Shown here one piece after another: positions 1 to 9,836 of a stretch of DNA of 64,000 nucleotides. Location: contig JADQAV010000018.1 of NCBI GenBank assembly GCA_019775845.1, positions 875,044 through 939,043 of the forward strand, given 5' to 3'. A model generated the notes under the pieces. The model ran no database searches. It was given only the letters and a program-made list of their open reading frames with translations, and was not told the origin of the DNA. This DNA is from Myrmaecium sp. VS I D KN 1. Its lineage: Eukaryota > Ascomycota > Dothideomycetes > Valsariales > Valsariaceae. Position 1 is the first letter of the stretch; each line of letters begins with the position of its first letter. The translations under genes were made by a program, and so were the position numbers.

Positions 1-1189
1 TGATGGGAAAAGGAGCGAGGAGGAGGAAGAGAAGGAGGAGCAGGATGAGGAGGAAGAGCAGATCATTGCGATCGGCCGCTCTGCCCGGTGTGCGATGCCT
101 TCTGGCTGATAGGTGGTGAGGCAGGCGTGGCAGGGAAGTTTTATGTGGTGGCACAGATGGTCGGTGCTGCTGCTCTTCCGTCGCTTGCCAGCCACAGCCG
201 CTCCTAAATTTGGCGGGGGGGTTTGAGGGAAGGGCAGGCCGTTGGCGCGAGACGCCCAGGCTCCCGTCCCCGCCGGCGAGGAGGATGAGGATGATAATGC
301 GAGTGCAAACGAAGGGTGAACTGGAGCAGTTCGGTCTAAAGATCCTACTACTTACGAGTACATTCTGTATGCACCTCATCTATCACGAGCGTCACCACCC
401 GACAGGCGGGTATCAGTTGATCCTTCTTCCCCTCTCATCCTCATCCTCTTCTTCATCCTCCTCTCCCCTCTCACTCACACCAACCACTCTCGCGCGCTTG
501 GTAGTACTTCTGTACTTCTTGCAGGCATCAGGCATCGTGCGGTCTGGCAGTCCAACTCCGATTCCTTCCTCGCTTGATCAGTTCATTGGCTGCGTACGCG
601 TTCGTCCCCCCTCCTCCAATCCCCCTCCATAAGCCTTCAGCATAAGCCCTCAGCCTTCGCCCTCCCAGCAGTCCAGCCTCTTCTTCTTCCTTCTCTCTCT
701 CTTTCTTTCTTTCTCCCCCTTCGCTCACTCATCCCATGCGGAGCTGGTCCATCATCGCTTTCGTCCTTGTCGTTCGCTCTCTCACCGTTCGCTCCTCGTC
801 CATCGTCCTTCCCGATCGTCAACTCCGCGCGCAAAGCTGGGATCGGACCGCACGCGGCGCCCCCTGCCAACCTCCCTTGTCCTTGCGCCTCGAGGTGCCA
901 CTGCCACGTCTGAGCCTCATCCGGGCGGATCATCACTTGAACTACCTCCACTACCCTCGCTCTCCCCGCCCGTTCCACCGGTTTGCTTCCGTCAGAGGCC
1001 CTTCCTCTCGCTCCCCTCGTTCTCCATCGCCCCCTCCATCTCCTGCGCACACCTCACCCTTCGCCGTCGCTCTTGATGCCCTCGTCTTCGTGACCTTGCG
1101 CGTGCCGACCCCCCCGAAACAGCTTCAGCTTGCCGGTCTCTGATTGACCCCGCGCTGTTCTCGACCCGGACGGAAAGCACGCCCACCCA
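1..1189. other. Upstream flank without a convincing gene
   Basis: Purine-rich sequence at the left edge gives way to a long C/T-rich stretch from about 420 to 1120, of the kind seen in fungal promoters and 5' leaders. Open frames here are low-complexity and overlap one another on both strands. I read it as the promoter and leader of the membrane protein that starts at 1190. Confidence 0.4.
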
Positions 1190-2447
1190 ATGCGCTCCCA
1201 AACGCACTCCTACCGTACCTTGAACGATCTCCAGACCGACCGAGACAACGTAGCTGTAAGCGCGCTCGTCGTTTGATGCTGGAAGGAGTCCCCGCTGATT
1301 TCGACCGTCTCGACAGTGGTACTGGCAGCTCGTCGCCCTCGCGGCGGCGTGGATGATTCTGGGAGCGTACGTCAACGGCGTCCGACCCCCGAGGCTGAAG
1401 GAACAGTTCACTGACCTCACACACAGATACCTCATCCTTCCGGCGACCTATGTTCACGATGCTGAGCTGCGGTTCTCCCAAGGGGTGCTCATCATCATTG
1501 TCGTCGCTCTCATGACCGCCGGCTATTCCTTCACCGCGCTCCTCTGCTTCGCGTGCCGCAGCTGGCTTTTCCAGGCCGAATCGGTATTCCTGTAAGTCCG
1601 CCGTTTGCGCCCTCCCGATCCTATCAAGCCGTCCATGCCAACATCGTCCGCCAGACCTTCCGCGTCCTCCTCGGCCATCGGCCTCCTCACCGTCCTATGG
1701 ACCTTCGCTTCTACAAAACGCTTCACCTGGAACATCGCGGCCATCGTCACGACCGCGCTCGCCGCGACCAGCACCCTCACCTACATCACCCTCTACCTCC
1801 TCACCCAACGCAAAATCAACCGCATTCGCACCAACACCTCCCCTCAAACCACCAACATGTGGCAAGAATCCTCCTTCTACCAAAACTTCATCGCCAACAT
1901 GTACCCGTCCGCCCGGCACCACAGCGCCGGCTCCTCCTCCTCCTCCTCCTCCAACCCGGCCCAGCCCCTCACCGACGAAGACGCCGTCAACCAGCAGATG
2001 GCCAAGTTGCTCATGCAAACGGATTCGGGCCCGTCCCCCGACGCCAGCAGCAGCACCTTCCGCATCGACCTGCCGAACCCGAACCACGACGACGATGACG
2101 ACGACGACGACGGCGGCCGGCAGCACGAGCCCGCGCGATCGCGCTCGGACGCGGATCTGTACAGCTTGCCGCCCCCGCCATCGGCGCAGCAGCAGCAGCA
2201 GCAGCAGCGTCCGACAGGACCGCCGCAGGATCGAAATGAGTTGCACGCGCAGGCGCGGGTCGCCCGTCGCGGTCGCGGTCCCTGGGAACCCGCGCATGTG
2301 CACCCGCGCGCCGGTCATGAGGGGAGTCGCGGGCGGAGCGGCAGTCGGACGCATGCGGCGGGCCTAACTTCGCATAGCCGAGCTGTGAGCCGCGAGGAGC
2401 GGCGGCTGGAGATTGAGAGGGGTGGCTCGAGTGGCTTGAGGAGGTGA
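1190..2447 (+). CDS. Four-span membrane protein with disordered acidic/polyGln tail
   Basis: Model: exons 1190-1255, 1317-1591 and 1655-2447, 377 aa. Intron 1 starts GTAAGC and ends CGACAG; intron 2 starts GTAAGT and ends CCAG. Both are about 60 bp and the frame stays open. The N-terminus (MRSQTHSYRTLNDLQ) leads into four hydrophobic segments: one at WYWQLVALAAAWMILGAY, one at GVLIIIVVALMTAGYSF, a shorter one after the second intron (AIGLLTVLWTF) and one at WNIAAIVTTALAATSTLTY. The cytosol-like tail carries poly-Ser, a run of eight Asp, a Gln run and Arg/Ser-rich sequence. I do not recognise a catalytic family; the shape suggests a conserved fungal four-TM protein of unknown role. The start was chosen because the upstream exon splices cleanly onto the first membrane span. 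The last 80 residues are less certain, since a further small intron is possible. Confidence 0.6.
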
Positions 2448-2808
2448 TGGTGATGAAGGAGGAGGAGGGGATTGTCGGCAACTGTTTGGATTGGTTTGCG
2501 GATGATTCTTTGGTTGATGTGAGAGTTGCTACCTTTTGTTGTGATATCCTCTGGTTGTTTCTCTTTTTTTTTTCTTTTTCTTTTTCCTTTTTCTTCTTCT
2601 TCTTCGACATGACGATTTTTGGTCACATACGTTTCCTCTACGCTCATGAATATGAACATCGGGAGGGCGAAGGGAAAAAGAAAAAAGAGGATGGCGTTCC
2701 GCAGCGTTTGGCGTTTGTTGTTGTTTTTTCCCATCTCTTTAATCTTCTTGGAAGGGTCAAGACGGGATTCAGGGCGCGCTTACTATCCACGGGAAGACAG
2801 ACGTCGAG

Positions 2809-2839
<31 letters not shown>

Positions 2840-3756
2840 ATACCTTCCCCCCTACATCATTCATCCGCCGCAGCCGTAGTAGCATGGTGTTATGGAGTCA
2901 GGGAGTATGGAGTATAAAGTCATTTTCTCTGCTTTCTTCTCTTATTCTCTCTCTCTCTAATCTTCACCACCTCTCTTCTCACATCCTTCCTCCCTTTTGA
3001 CCCGCTTTTTCAGGACAGGATACATGGAGCACGGTGCATGTCAGGTTGATGACGTCCCCCTCCCCTCGTTCTCTCCGGACTGAACCGAACCGACCACATG
3101 CGTTCCCCGTTGCCCTCCTACGCTCCGTCGTAGGACTTAGTATCGCCGTCGCGAGAATATTCGACGAATCGACGGAAAGGAAGACGGGAACGCGAATTTC
3201 ATGTACGCGTGAGACGCAGAAGTGGATTGATATACTAATATATATGCGAGTATATCATGTATCTAAGACAACGACGCCATATCAGATTCGATCGACCTGC
3301 CTTCGTATCTTCTCTTCTCCCTTTCCATTTGCTTTCGTCGTCATAGTGCCTTTCTTCCGCGGAAACCATCCTAACCCGCTTTCCTGCTATGTGATAATGC
3401 TGAAGATGATAATGAAGACGATGTAGATGAAAAATACTGATGAAAAAAGATGATGATGCAGCGCGCATATAAATCCTAAACCCACAAGAAACAGGGGAGA
3501 AAAAAAAAGAAAGAGAAAGGAACACCTCAGGAGAACCTCTCGGAAAAGAAAGAGACAGAAAAGGGGGGAAAGTGACCCCATAGGCGCGGAGAATAAATCT
3601 CAGGATAGAATGAAAAGTAAACAAGAAAATGAAGATGGTTGGGACGAACAGGGGACATCCGAGCCCACCGCGCTCCTCCCCGCCGGGCGATGCACGCCGA
3701 CCCGGTGTTCCTTCGTCACATCGCACCCAGGGTCAATGCTACAGTATCGACTATGG
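2448..3756. other. Convergent intergenic region
   Basis: This lies between the 3' ends of two converging genes. It holds T-rich and CT-rich tracts, a CA microsatellite, and A/G-rich sequence near 3490-3570. No open frame here has coding character, and it probably consists of the two 3' UTRs. Confidence 0.4.
2809..2834. repeat. (CA)13 microsatellite
   Basis: An uninterrupted CA dinucleotide run of 26 bases, followed by an imperfect TACACATAC extension. Confidence 0.9.
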
Positions 3757-5966
3757 TTATTGCTGTGCTTGTTGCTGTTGCTGTTGTGTGGAGGGCGCCG
3801 ATGACAACGACGACGAAGACGACGACGCAGTCTGCGGCGGGCCCTCCGTACGTTGAGAGGACGACGACGGCGACGACTGCTGCTGCTGCTGTTGCTGTTG
3901 CTGCTGTGGTTGCGGTTGCGGTTGATAGTGATGAGGTGGCCCCGGCTGCGGAGGCGATTGCGCGGACCGCTGCCGCGGACTGCGGTGGTCGCGCTCGTGA
4001 GCGTCCGACGGGTGGGCGGATTCATATTTGATGTTGATGCTGGCTTCATGGAGCTGATCGCGGACGGTGGGCTGGTGGGGATACGACGGAGGATGCTCTG
4101 GCGGTTGCTGGGGTTGGGCTTGGTGGTGGGTTCCCTGGGGCGAACGGTGTGCGTCTCGGGGATGTGGGTGGGGATTGCGTTCGGGAGATGGGCGGCGGTA
4201 GTGGCCTGGCGGTGGATAGTGAGGGGTGTGGTGTTCCTGTCGGTGCTGTGGATGTTGCGAACCGCCAGAGCGTTCATGGCTCATGTGCGCTTCAGGCGCG
4301 TTGTAAGCTTCGGATGGCACCTGCCTGACGCCGTTGGTCATCGAAGGCAGCTGCTCGACAGACTGTCGATATGTACCCCGTTCCGGGGAGGCAGCGCTTG
4401 CGGCAGTGTTGCCGTTCTCGCGGCGCTGGCCATCGGCATCGGCCATCTCGACATCGCCTTCGCTCGTGCCGCGACTGGCATTGTCGGCGACGACTGAACT
4501 CCGGACCCCTTGGTACTCCTTGAGCTCCTCTTCTCTGACCTCTTTCCAACTACACTTCGCATGCTTCTTCGTACATCCCATGCACGCTGTCAGATTCTTG
4601 AGGCAGTCCATGTGGAGGCGGCGACAACGGTCGCATGGTGGAAGGACGCGTTCGCCTTTCGCCAGTCCCTCCATACGCGCGACCATTTCAGCCTTGTAAG
4701 GCCCGCCATCATCCCGCTCCGGTGGAGGTCCGGAATGCGAAACGCTAGCACGTGCACTGTTCGGAGGAAGCAGGGACGCAGGGGTACCGGGGATCGGTAC
4801 CGGAGAGCCAGAGTGGTGCATTGGGCGCGCTCCATACTCGGACTCACCATACGGTGTGGGTGCTGGCGGAAGCGGCTTGCCTTGCTTGACGGGGGAAGAA
4901 GCGGTCGGAACACTGTGAGCGGTGCCACTCGACGTGCGGCGCATTTCGCTATCTCCGCTTTGGCGGCGGCTGGTCGTGCTAAACTTGCTGAGTAGCTCGT
5001 CCCGAACGGCAGGTGACACGCCGTTCTTGTTGTGACCGTGAGACTGGAGCCCGTTGGTGTCCGGCTGGCGAGTGTTGACCGCAACGAATCCGGGACCGCC
5101 AGATTGCGCGAGACTGGCCAAGGTCGCGCTGGCAGTGTGAGCGGCGCCGTTCATCAGCGCGACATTGGATGGGCTGACGGCGCGAACAGCAGCTGGCGCG
5201 CCGGTCGCTCGTCGGTCGAGGATGGCTTGTTTGCGGCCTTTGAGACGGTGATTGAGCTGTCGCGCGCGAGCAGCAACTGCGAGGGCGTGTCAGCGACGGG
5301 TTTCAGACACGGTCTGCGCTGAGAGGGGCGCCAGCAGTATTCACCTTGGTCCGCCAGCTGGCATACCTGACCGAGCGTCTTCTCCAGTATCTCAATCGTT
5401 CCAAGCTCCTTCTCCTCGTCCTCCTCGATCGGTTGCGGCGGGATCATCTTCTGAGGGATGCCGGACGAGATGAGGACAAAGTCCTCTTCGGAGATCTGCA
5501 CTCGGCATTGCTTGGTGTAGATCTGGCAGACGCGCACGCCCTCGCTCTGCTGGCCCAAGACGAACTGCTCTGGTTTGTTGCGAGCGAACTCGACGACATC
5601 GAGCCAGGTGACGCTGGGCTGGCCTTTACCGTTCATCTGCAGGACTTTGGGCGGACCGTCGAAGAGTCGCTCGAACCGTTTGACCAGGATGGGACCGAGC
5701 GGACGCGCTCCGAGGTTGCAGGCCATGCTCTCATGGCGGTCGAGGACGCCCTGGTACTCGGCGAGGATGGAGAGGATATGCGGCAAGCTGTCATCGTTGG
5801 AGAGGAGAGGCAAGTCTTCCTGGTATTGGCGGGCGAGGTAGTTGATCTGGAGGTGGTTGTGGGTCTTGGGTGCCTTCGGCGGAGGAGCAGCGGAATGCTC
5901 GCTCTCCCGTTTGCGCTTGAGATCGGCGGGCATGGTCACGGTTCCGCTCTGGGTGGAGGCGTCCAT
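3757..5966 (-). CDS. Zn(II)2Cys6 domain protein with Pro/Gln-rich tail
   Basis: Model: exons 5966-5345 and 5276-3757, intron 5277-5344 (GTGAAT...CGCAG), 713 aa. The intron is needed: unspliced, the first frame stops soon after the donor, while splicing joins LADQ to a continuous second frame (VAARARQLNHRLKGRK). Residues 1-207 form an ordered-looking domain (SLPHILSILAEYQGVLDRHE, then WLDVVEFARNKPEQF). A zinc cluster with exact C-x2-C-x6-C-x6-C-x2-C-x6-C spacing lies near residues 422-449 (CDRCRRLHMDC ... CMGCTKKHAKC). The remaining 260 residues are His/Pro/Gln-rich and end in Gln and Ser runs. The cluster marks a fungal-type DNA-binding protein that should act in the nucleus. Its position in the middle of the protein is unusual, since most family members carry it near the N-terminus. 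The target is unknown. Confidence 0.8.
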
Positions 5967-8238
5967 GTTGGCTCACCACCGCAAGGACCAAGAGACGATG
6001 GAGGTGAAGACGAGAGAGAGGGGAATGGAAGAGGGCCGCAATGGATCTCAGGACCGTGCAGGAGGGAGGGAGAGAGTGAGGAGAAGGGTTGGTGGGTGGT
6101 GGTGGAGGGCGGGCGAAGGGTCAGGGACCCTGAGGGCGAGGGAGGCCAGCGGCGGGAGGGGGTGGAAGAGACGGGCGGAATCTGGCGGAGCTCAAACCGG
6201 TTTTCGGGGGGAGAGGGAAGGGGCGGGGCAGCGAGAGCCGAAAGGCCGACGTAAGTGGGCCACCTCACTCAGCCGAACAGCCCAGCAGTGACGGACGCCG
6301 GGCAGCAGCGACAGCTAAAGGCGGGGGAACGGAAGGGGAGAACGGAGGGGGAGGGGAGCGGTGCGCGCGGGATGGTGGGCAAGTCGCCGTTAAGTAAAGC
6401 TCGGGGGGAGGGGGGGAAGAGGGGAGGAGAGGGGGAGAGGGGGAGGAGAAAGGAAGGCAGGAAGACAGGAAGGGAGGGAGGGAGGGAGGAAAGGCAGGGT
6501 GGAAAGCCGGAATGGTGGGAGGACCAGGGCGTCCCCCTTGGCCACTCTCCTGCCCTCCTGCCCTCCTTGCGGGGAAGCCTGGCTGGACTGGCTGGCTTGG
6601 ACGGGTGGATTGTGGGCCTTTCCTGTCGTTTATTCCCGGCTGCCATCTCACTTGCATCGCATCGCAGCGCAGCGCAGCGCAGCGCATCGCCATCATTGAT
6701 CCTTTTCCCTTCAGGTTCGCGGCCGTCGTCCATTCGGTCACACCAGCCCACCGGCACACCACGCCGGCCGGGCGAGCTTAACCAGATAGACAGCGACGAG
6801 CCTCGTCAACCGGGGTCCCTGCCAGGCTTGCTTCAATCCACCACGGATGCGGGCGTCGCCTCCCTTGGACACTCGTCTTTGTGTCCCCCTTCCGTCCCTG
6901 GACGCTGCCCCGGCTTTTCTAGGGCATCAAGCGTCAAGCGTCAAGCATCCAGCATCACCGTCGCAACGCCGGGTGCCGCATGCTACCGAGCTTGCCATGG
7001 GGGTGGGCTTTGGTCCTGTTTGACCAGTTCACCCGAGCACTCTCCTCCTCTCGACGACCACCACCATCGGTTTGCTGACGGCGAACCGAGTGCACTGTGA
7101 TTCGGAGTTGCTGCCCTCTCCCAGCTCCTTGCCTGCAACACCCGAGCTCGAGGCCGCGGCGGAGACGGGCTCGGGGCGACTCCGTCGCAGTGGAGGTGCC
7201 CCCCTACGACATACTCCGCCGGGTCCGACGCATTCCTACCACTCACCGGGCGGAACCTGCACTCGCGGGCCAATCAGCTCCCACGAAATCGCGCGGGAAT
7301 CCCACCCCGACATCCCTTGCGCACGCCCCCATCCTTGACGGCGGACATTCACTCGTCCCATCAATCCACCCCAACGCCGTCATGTCCAACACGCGTCGGC
7401 GCTCTCTGTCTTCCCATCCCCTCTCTCTCCCTTTGCGGCGTGATATCCTTCCTCCTCTTGTCCAACCTGCCACAGCCTATCCTTGCCGACGTGCTGCCGA
7501 GCCCGTCGGCGAGTCTCCAAAACGGAGTCAAGCCGGGAGGAAAGGCGACGCTGCACTGAACCGAGCGAGACCACCTTTTAGCAAGCTTGCCTGAAGGGCC
7601 GAGTGACCGAGCATGTCCTCCTCCCCGGCCAGCCCATGCTGAAAGCCTGACAGCTAACGGCCTCCGGTGAGCGGATCGCACGTCTTTCCTGCAACACACG
7701 TTCGGAGGATTGTTTCATGCTTGCTTGACTGCATCCTGGGCGTGATAGAGTACTAGTAGTTTGTTCGCGGAAGGACCTCCAGCGTCAACACCGTTCTCGC
7801 GGTAATCTCCACAGACCCACGACCGCCATCGTTCCACCGCGGAAAGTGATTTCGATGCCTCAGGCCGCAAGGTGGATGTGTCCGCACCAGCCACCTCCCC
7901 TCCCTCCATGCCTCCCTCCCCGCGCCACTCAAGCCTCTCCGCCAAGACTTCCACCGCGAAAGCGCTCGGACCCCGATCCCGTCCGCAAGGTCGCAATCGC
8001 ATTATCAAACAACGTCAGGTCGCACGCACCGGGAACAACATCCAACCATACGTACATCCCACCAGCCTCACCGACAACCAGTCCTACCTCTTTCCCCAAC
8101 CGCGCATATTGCCGTTCTGCGCTTCTGCTCACATACCTACATCCGCCGATTACCGACCCACCTTCTTCGCCCGTTCGCAGAGGCGCCCACGAACCAGCAC
8201 ATCCACATATTCACACATACCCACACACAGACGCAGTC
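5967..8238. other. Divergent intergenic region (2.3 kb)
   Basis: This separates two genes transcribed away from each other, so it must hold both promoters. It has a G/A-rich tract at about 6000-6520, an AGCGC-type short repeat near 6660-6690, and CT/CA-rich sequence just before LSM7, likely its 5' leader. The long open frames here (up to 281 codons) are compositionally biased, and I do not accept them as genes. Confidence 0.4.
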
Positions 8239-8898
8239 ATGTCAGAACGCGGCCAATTTCGCGGCGGTCGAGGAGGGGGCGGCGGTCGCGGAGGAGCTCG
8301 CGGCGACCACCGAGGCGGCCGTGGCGGACACGGCGGACATCAACAGCAGCAGCAGCAGCAGACCGAACGGCCGAAGAAGGAGAACATCCTCGATCTGAGC
8401 AAGTATATGGATAAGGAGGTGGCGGTGAAGTTTAATGGGGGGAGGGAAGGTTGGTTGTTCTTCGTTTCTTCTTCGTCTCCTCTCTATGTTTCCTGTTGCC
8501 TTTTACTTCCCTCGCTCGTTTTCTGCGGAGTTGGATATGGCGTGGATATCGCTACCGGAAGCTAACCTCCCCAAACCCAACACAGTCACGGGCATCCTCA
8601 AAGGCTACGACCAGCTCATGAACCTCGTCCTCGACGACGTCAAGGAGGTCATGCGAGGTAAGCAATCCCTTCGACCATCTTCCCTCCCCTTCCTCCCATC
8701 CCTCCTTTCCCTTCGAAAACAACAACGAGAAGAAAGAGGAAGAAGAAAAGCAAAACCTAACGGCGAACAGATGACGAGGGCAACACGACCCACCGCTCCC
8801 TCGGCCTCGTCGTCGCCCGCGGCACCCTGCTCGTCCTCATCTCCCCCACCGATGGCGCCGGGCCGATTGCGAATCCGTTTGTGGAGCCGGAGGAGTAA
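8239..8898 (+). CDS. LSM7: U6 snRNA-associated Sm-like protein LSm7
   Basis: Model: exons 8239-8449, 8586-8657 and 8771-8898, 136 aa; introns of 136 bp (GTTGGT...CACAG) and 113 bp (GTAAGC...ACAG). LSm7 is a subunit of the LSm2-8 ring, which binds the U6 snRNA 3' end in the nucleus, and of LSm1-7, which promotes mRNA decapping in the cytoplasm. The Sm fold runs from about residue 50: ILDLSKYMDKEVAVKF, then VTGILKGYDQLMNLVLDD (Sm1), then THRSLGLVVARGTLLVLISP (Sm2 with the RG motif). The first 45 residues are an added Gly/Arg-rich (RGG-like) segment ending in a run of seven Gln. The yeast protein lacks this, so the product is somewhat longer than the family norm. The start ATG follows a CA-rich leader and is the only one that gives a full Sm domain. 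Confidence 0.93.
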
Positions 8899-9836
8899 GG
8901 CGGAGGGGGAGAGACATCGGTTGGATGGCTGTTTAAGGAGGTGAGAGGGTCGGGTTGGGGAGGAAGGGCAAGGATGGAAGGAGTGTGCTACGGGGGAAAA
9001 GAAATTAGGAAGGAAAGAGGAAGATGATCCCGCCTGCGAGAGAAGAAACCCGCTGAACGACGAAAGCATAGGGGGAGGAGGGCGTCCGCCCCGCTCGCAC
9101 TCGTCCTTCCTTCTGATGGTCATCATTGTTGTCGTTATCATATGTACAACGGGACCGGATAGCGATGAATCGGGGGCTCATCGCGACAAAGGGAAGGGAA
9201 AAAAATAATCAAAAAAAATCAAAAATTGAACGGAACACATGCAAAAAGAGCGGCGGAGTTACGTTATGGTGTACTCCATGATACTGTACTGTGCTGTATG
9301 GTGCTTCATTTACACTTCCTCCGTCGAGTCCGACGCTTTTTGGGGTGGTGATGGATTAATTACTATGAGGTACAGAAAAACAGAGTGTGGGGGGGGGGGG
9401 GGGGGGGGTNNNNNNNNNNNNNNNNNNNNNNNNNNNGGGAAGATAGAGGGAGGAGTGCTGGGAGATCAAGTCTTTTCATTACTGCGTTCATTTCATATCG
9501 CTCGTAAGGTACCTAAGAGTGTACTGTACTATACCGCACTGCCGTATGTCATCATGTTCGATGATGGGAATCACAAGAGCCAGAAATCAGAAACCAATAC
9601 GTCCATGCAGCCCAGGTTCCCATTTCACCTGAAACCGACCCGACCGAGACCGTTCATGCATGGCATATCCCTGGGGAAAAGAAAGCTCCCCTTCCCTCCC
9701 TAAGTCATCGGGTCAAGCCCGGCCATGGAACCTCGCAGGAAACGTGAAAGAGAAGGGCGAAAAGAAAACCCTCAGCAAACCTCCCTGGCGCCAATCATCA
9801 CCCCCCGGAGAACCCGTGTAGAAAAGTGGCATCCTC
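8899..9836. other. Convergent intergenic region with assembly gap
   Basis: This is 3' sequence between LSM7 and the convergent 906-aa protein gene. It contains a 20-base poly-G run and a stretch of unknown bases. No gene is supported here. Confidence 0.4.
9389..9436. other. Poly-G run and 27-base assembly gap
   Basis: Twenty consecutive G (9389-9408) and one T are followed by 27 N (9410-9436). The gap is probably a sequencing failure at the homopolymer, so its true length is unknown. Confidence 0.95.

Noticed and set aside
1695-2354. 219-codon minus-strand frame
   Set aside because: Antisense to the third exon of the four-span membrane protein, reading Asp and Gln codon runs as Val and Leu runs.
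3868-3905. GCT/CTG repeat as a disease-type expansion or regulatory repeat
   Set aside because: It is the minus-strand Gln-codon run of the Zn(II)2Cys6 protein, ordinary for fungal regulators.
6255-7100. 281-codon frame in the divergent intergenic region
   Set aside because: It is built on a G/A-rich low-complexity tract with overlapping frames on the opposite strand, and it has no recognisable sequence.
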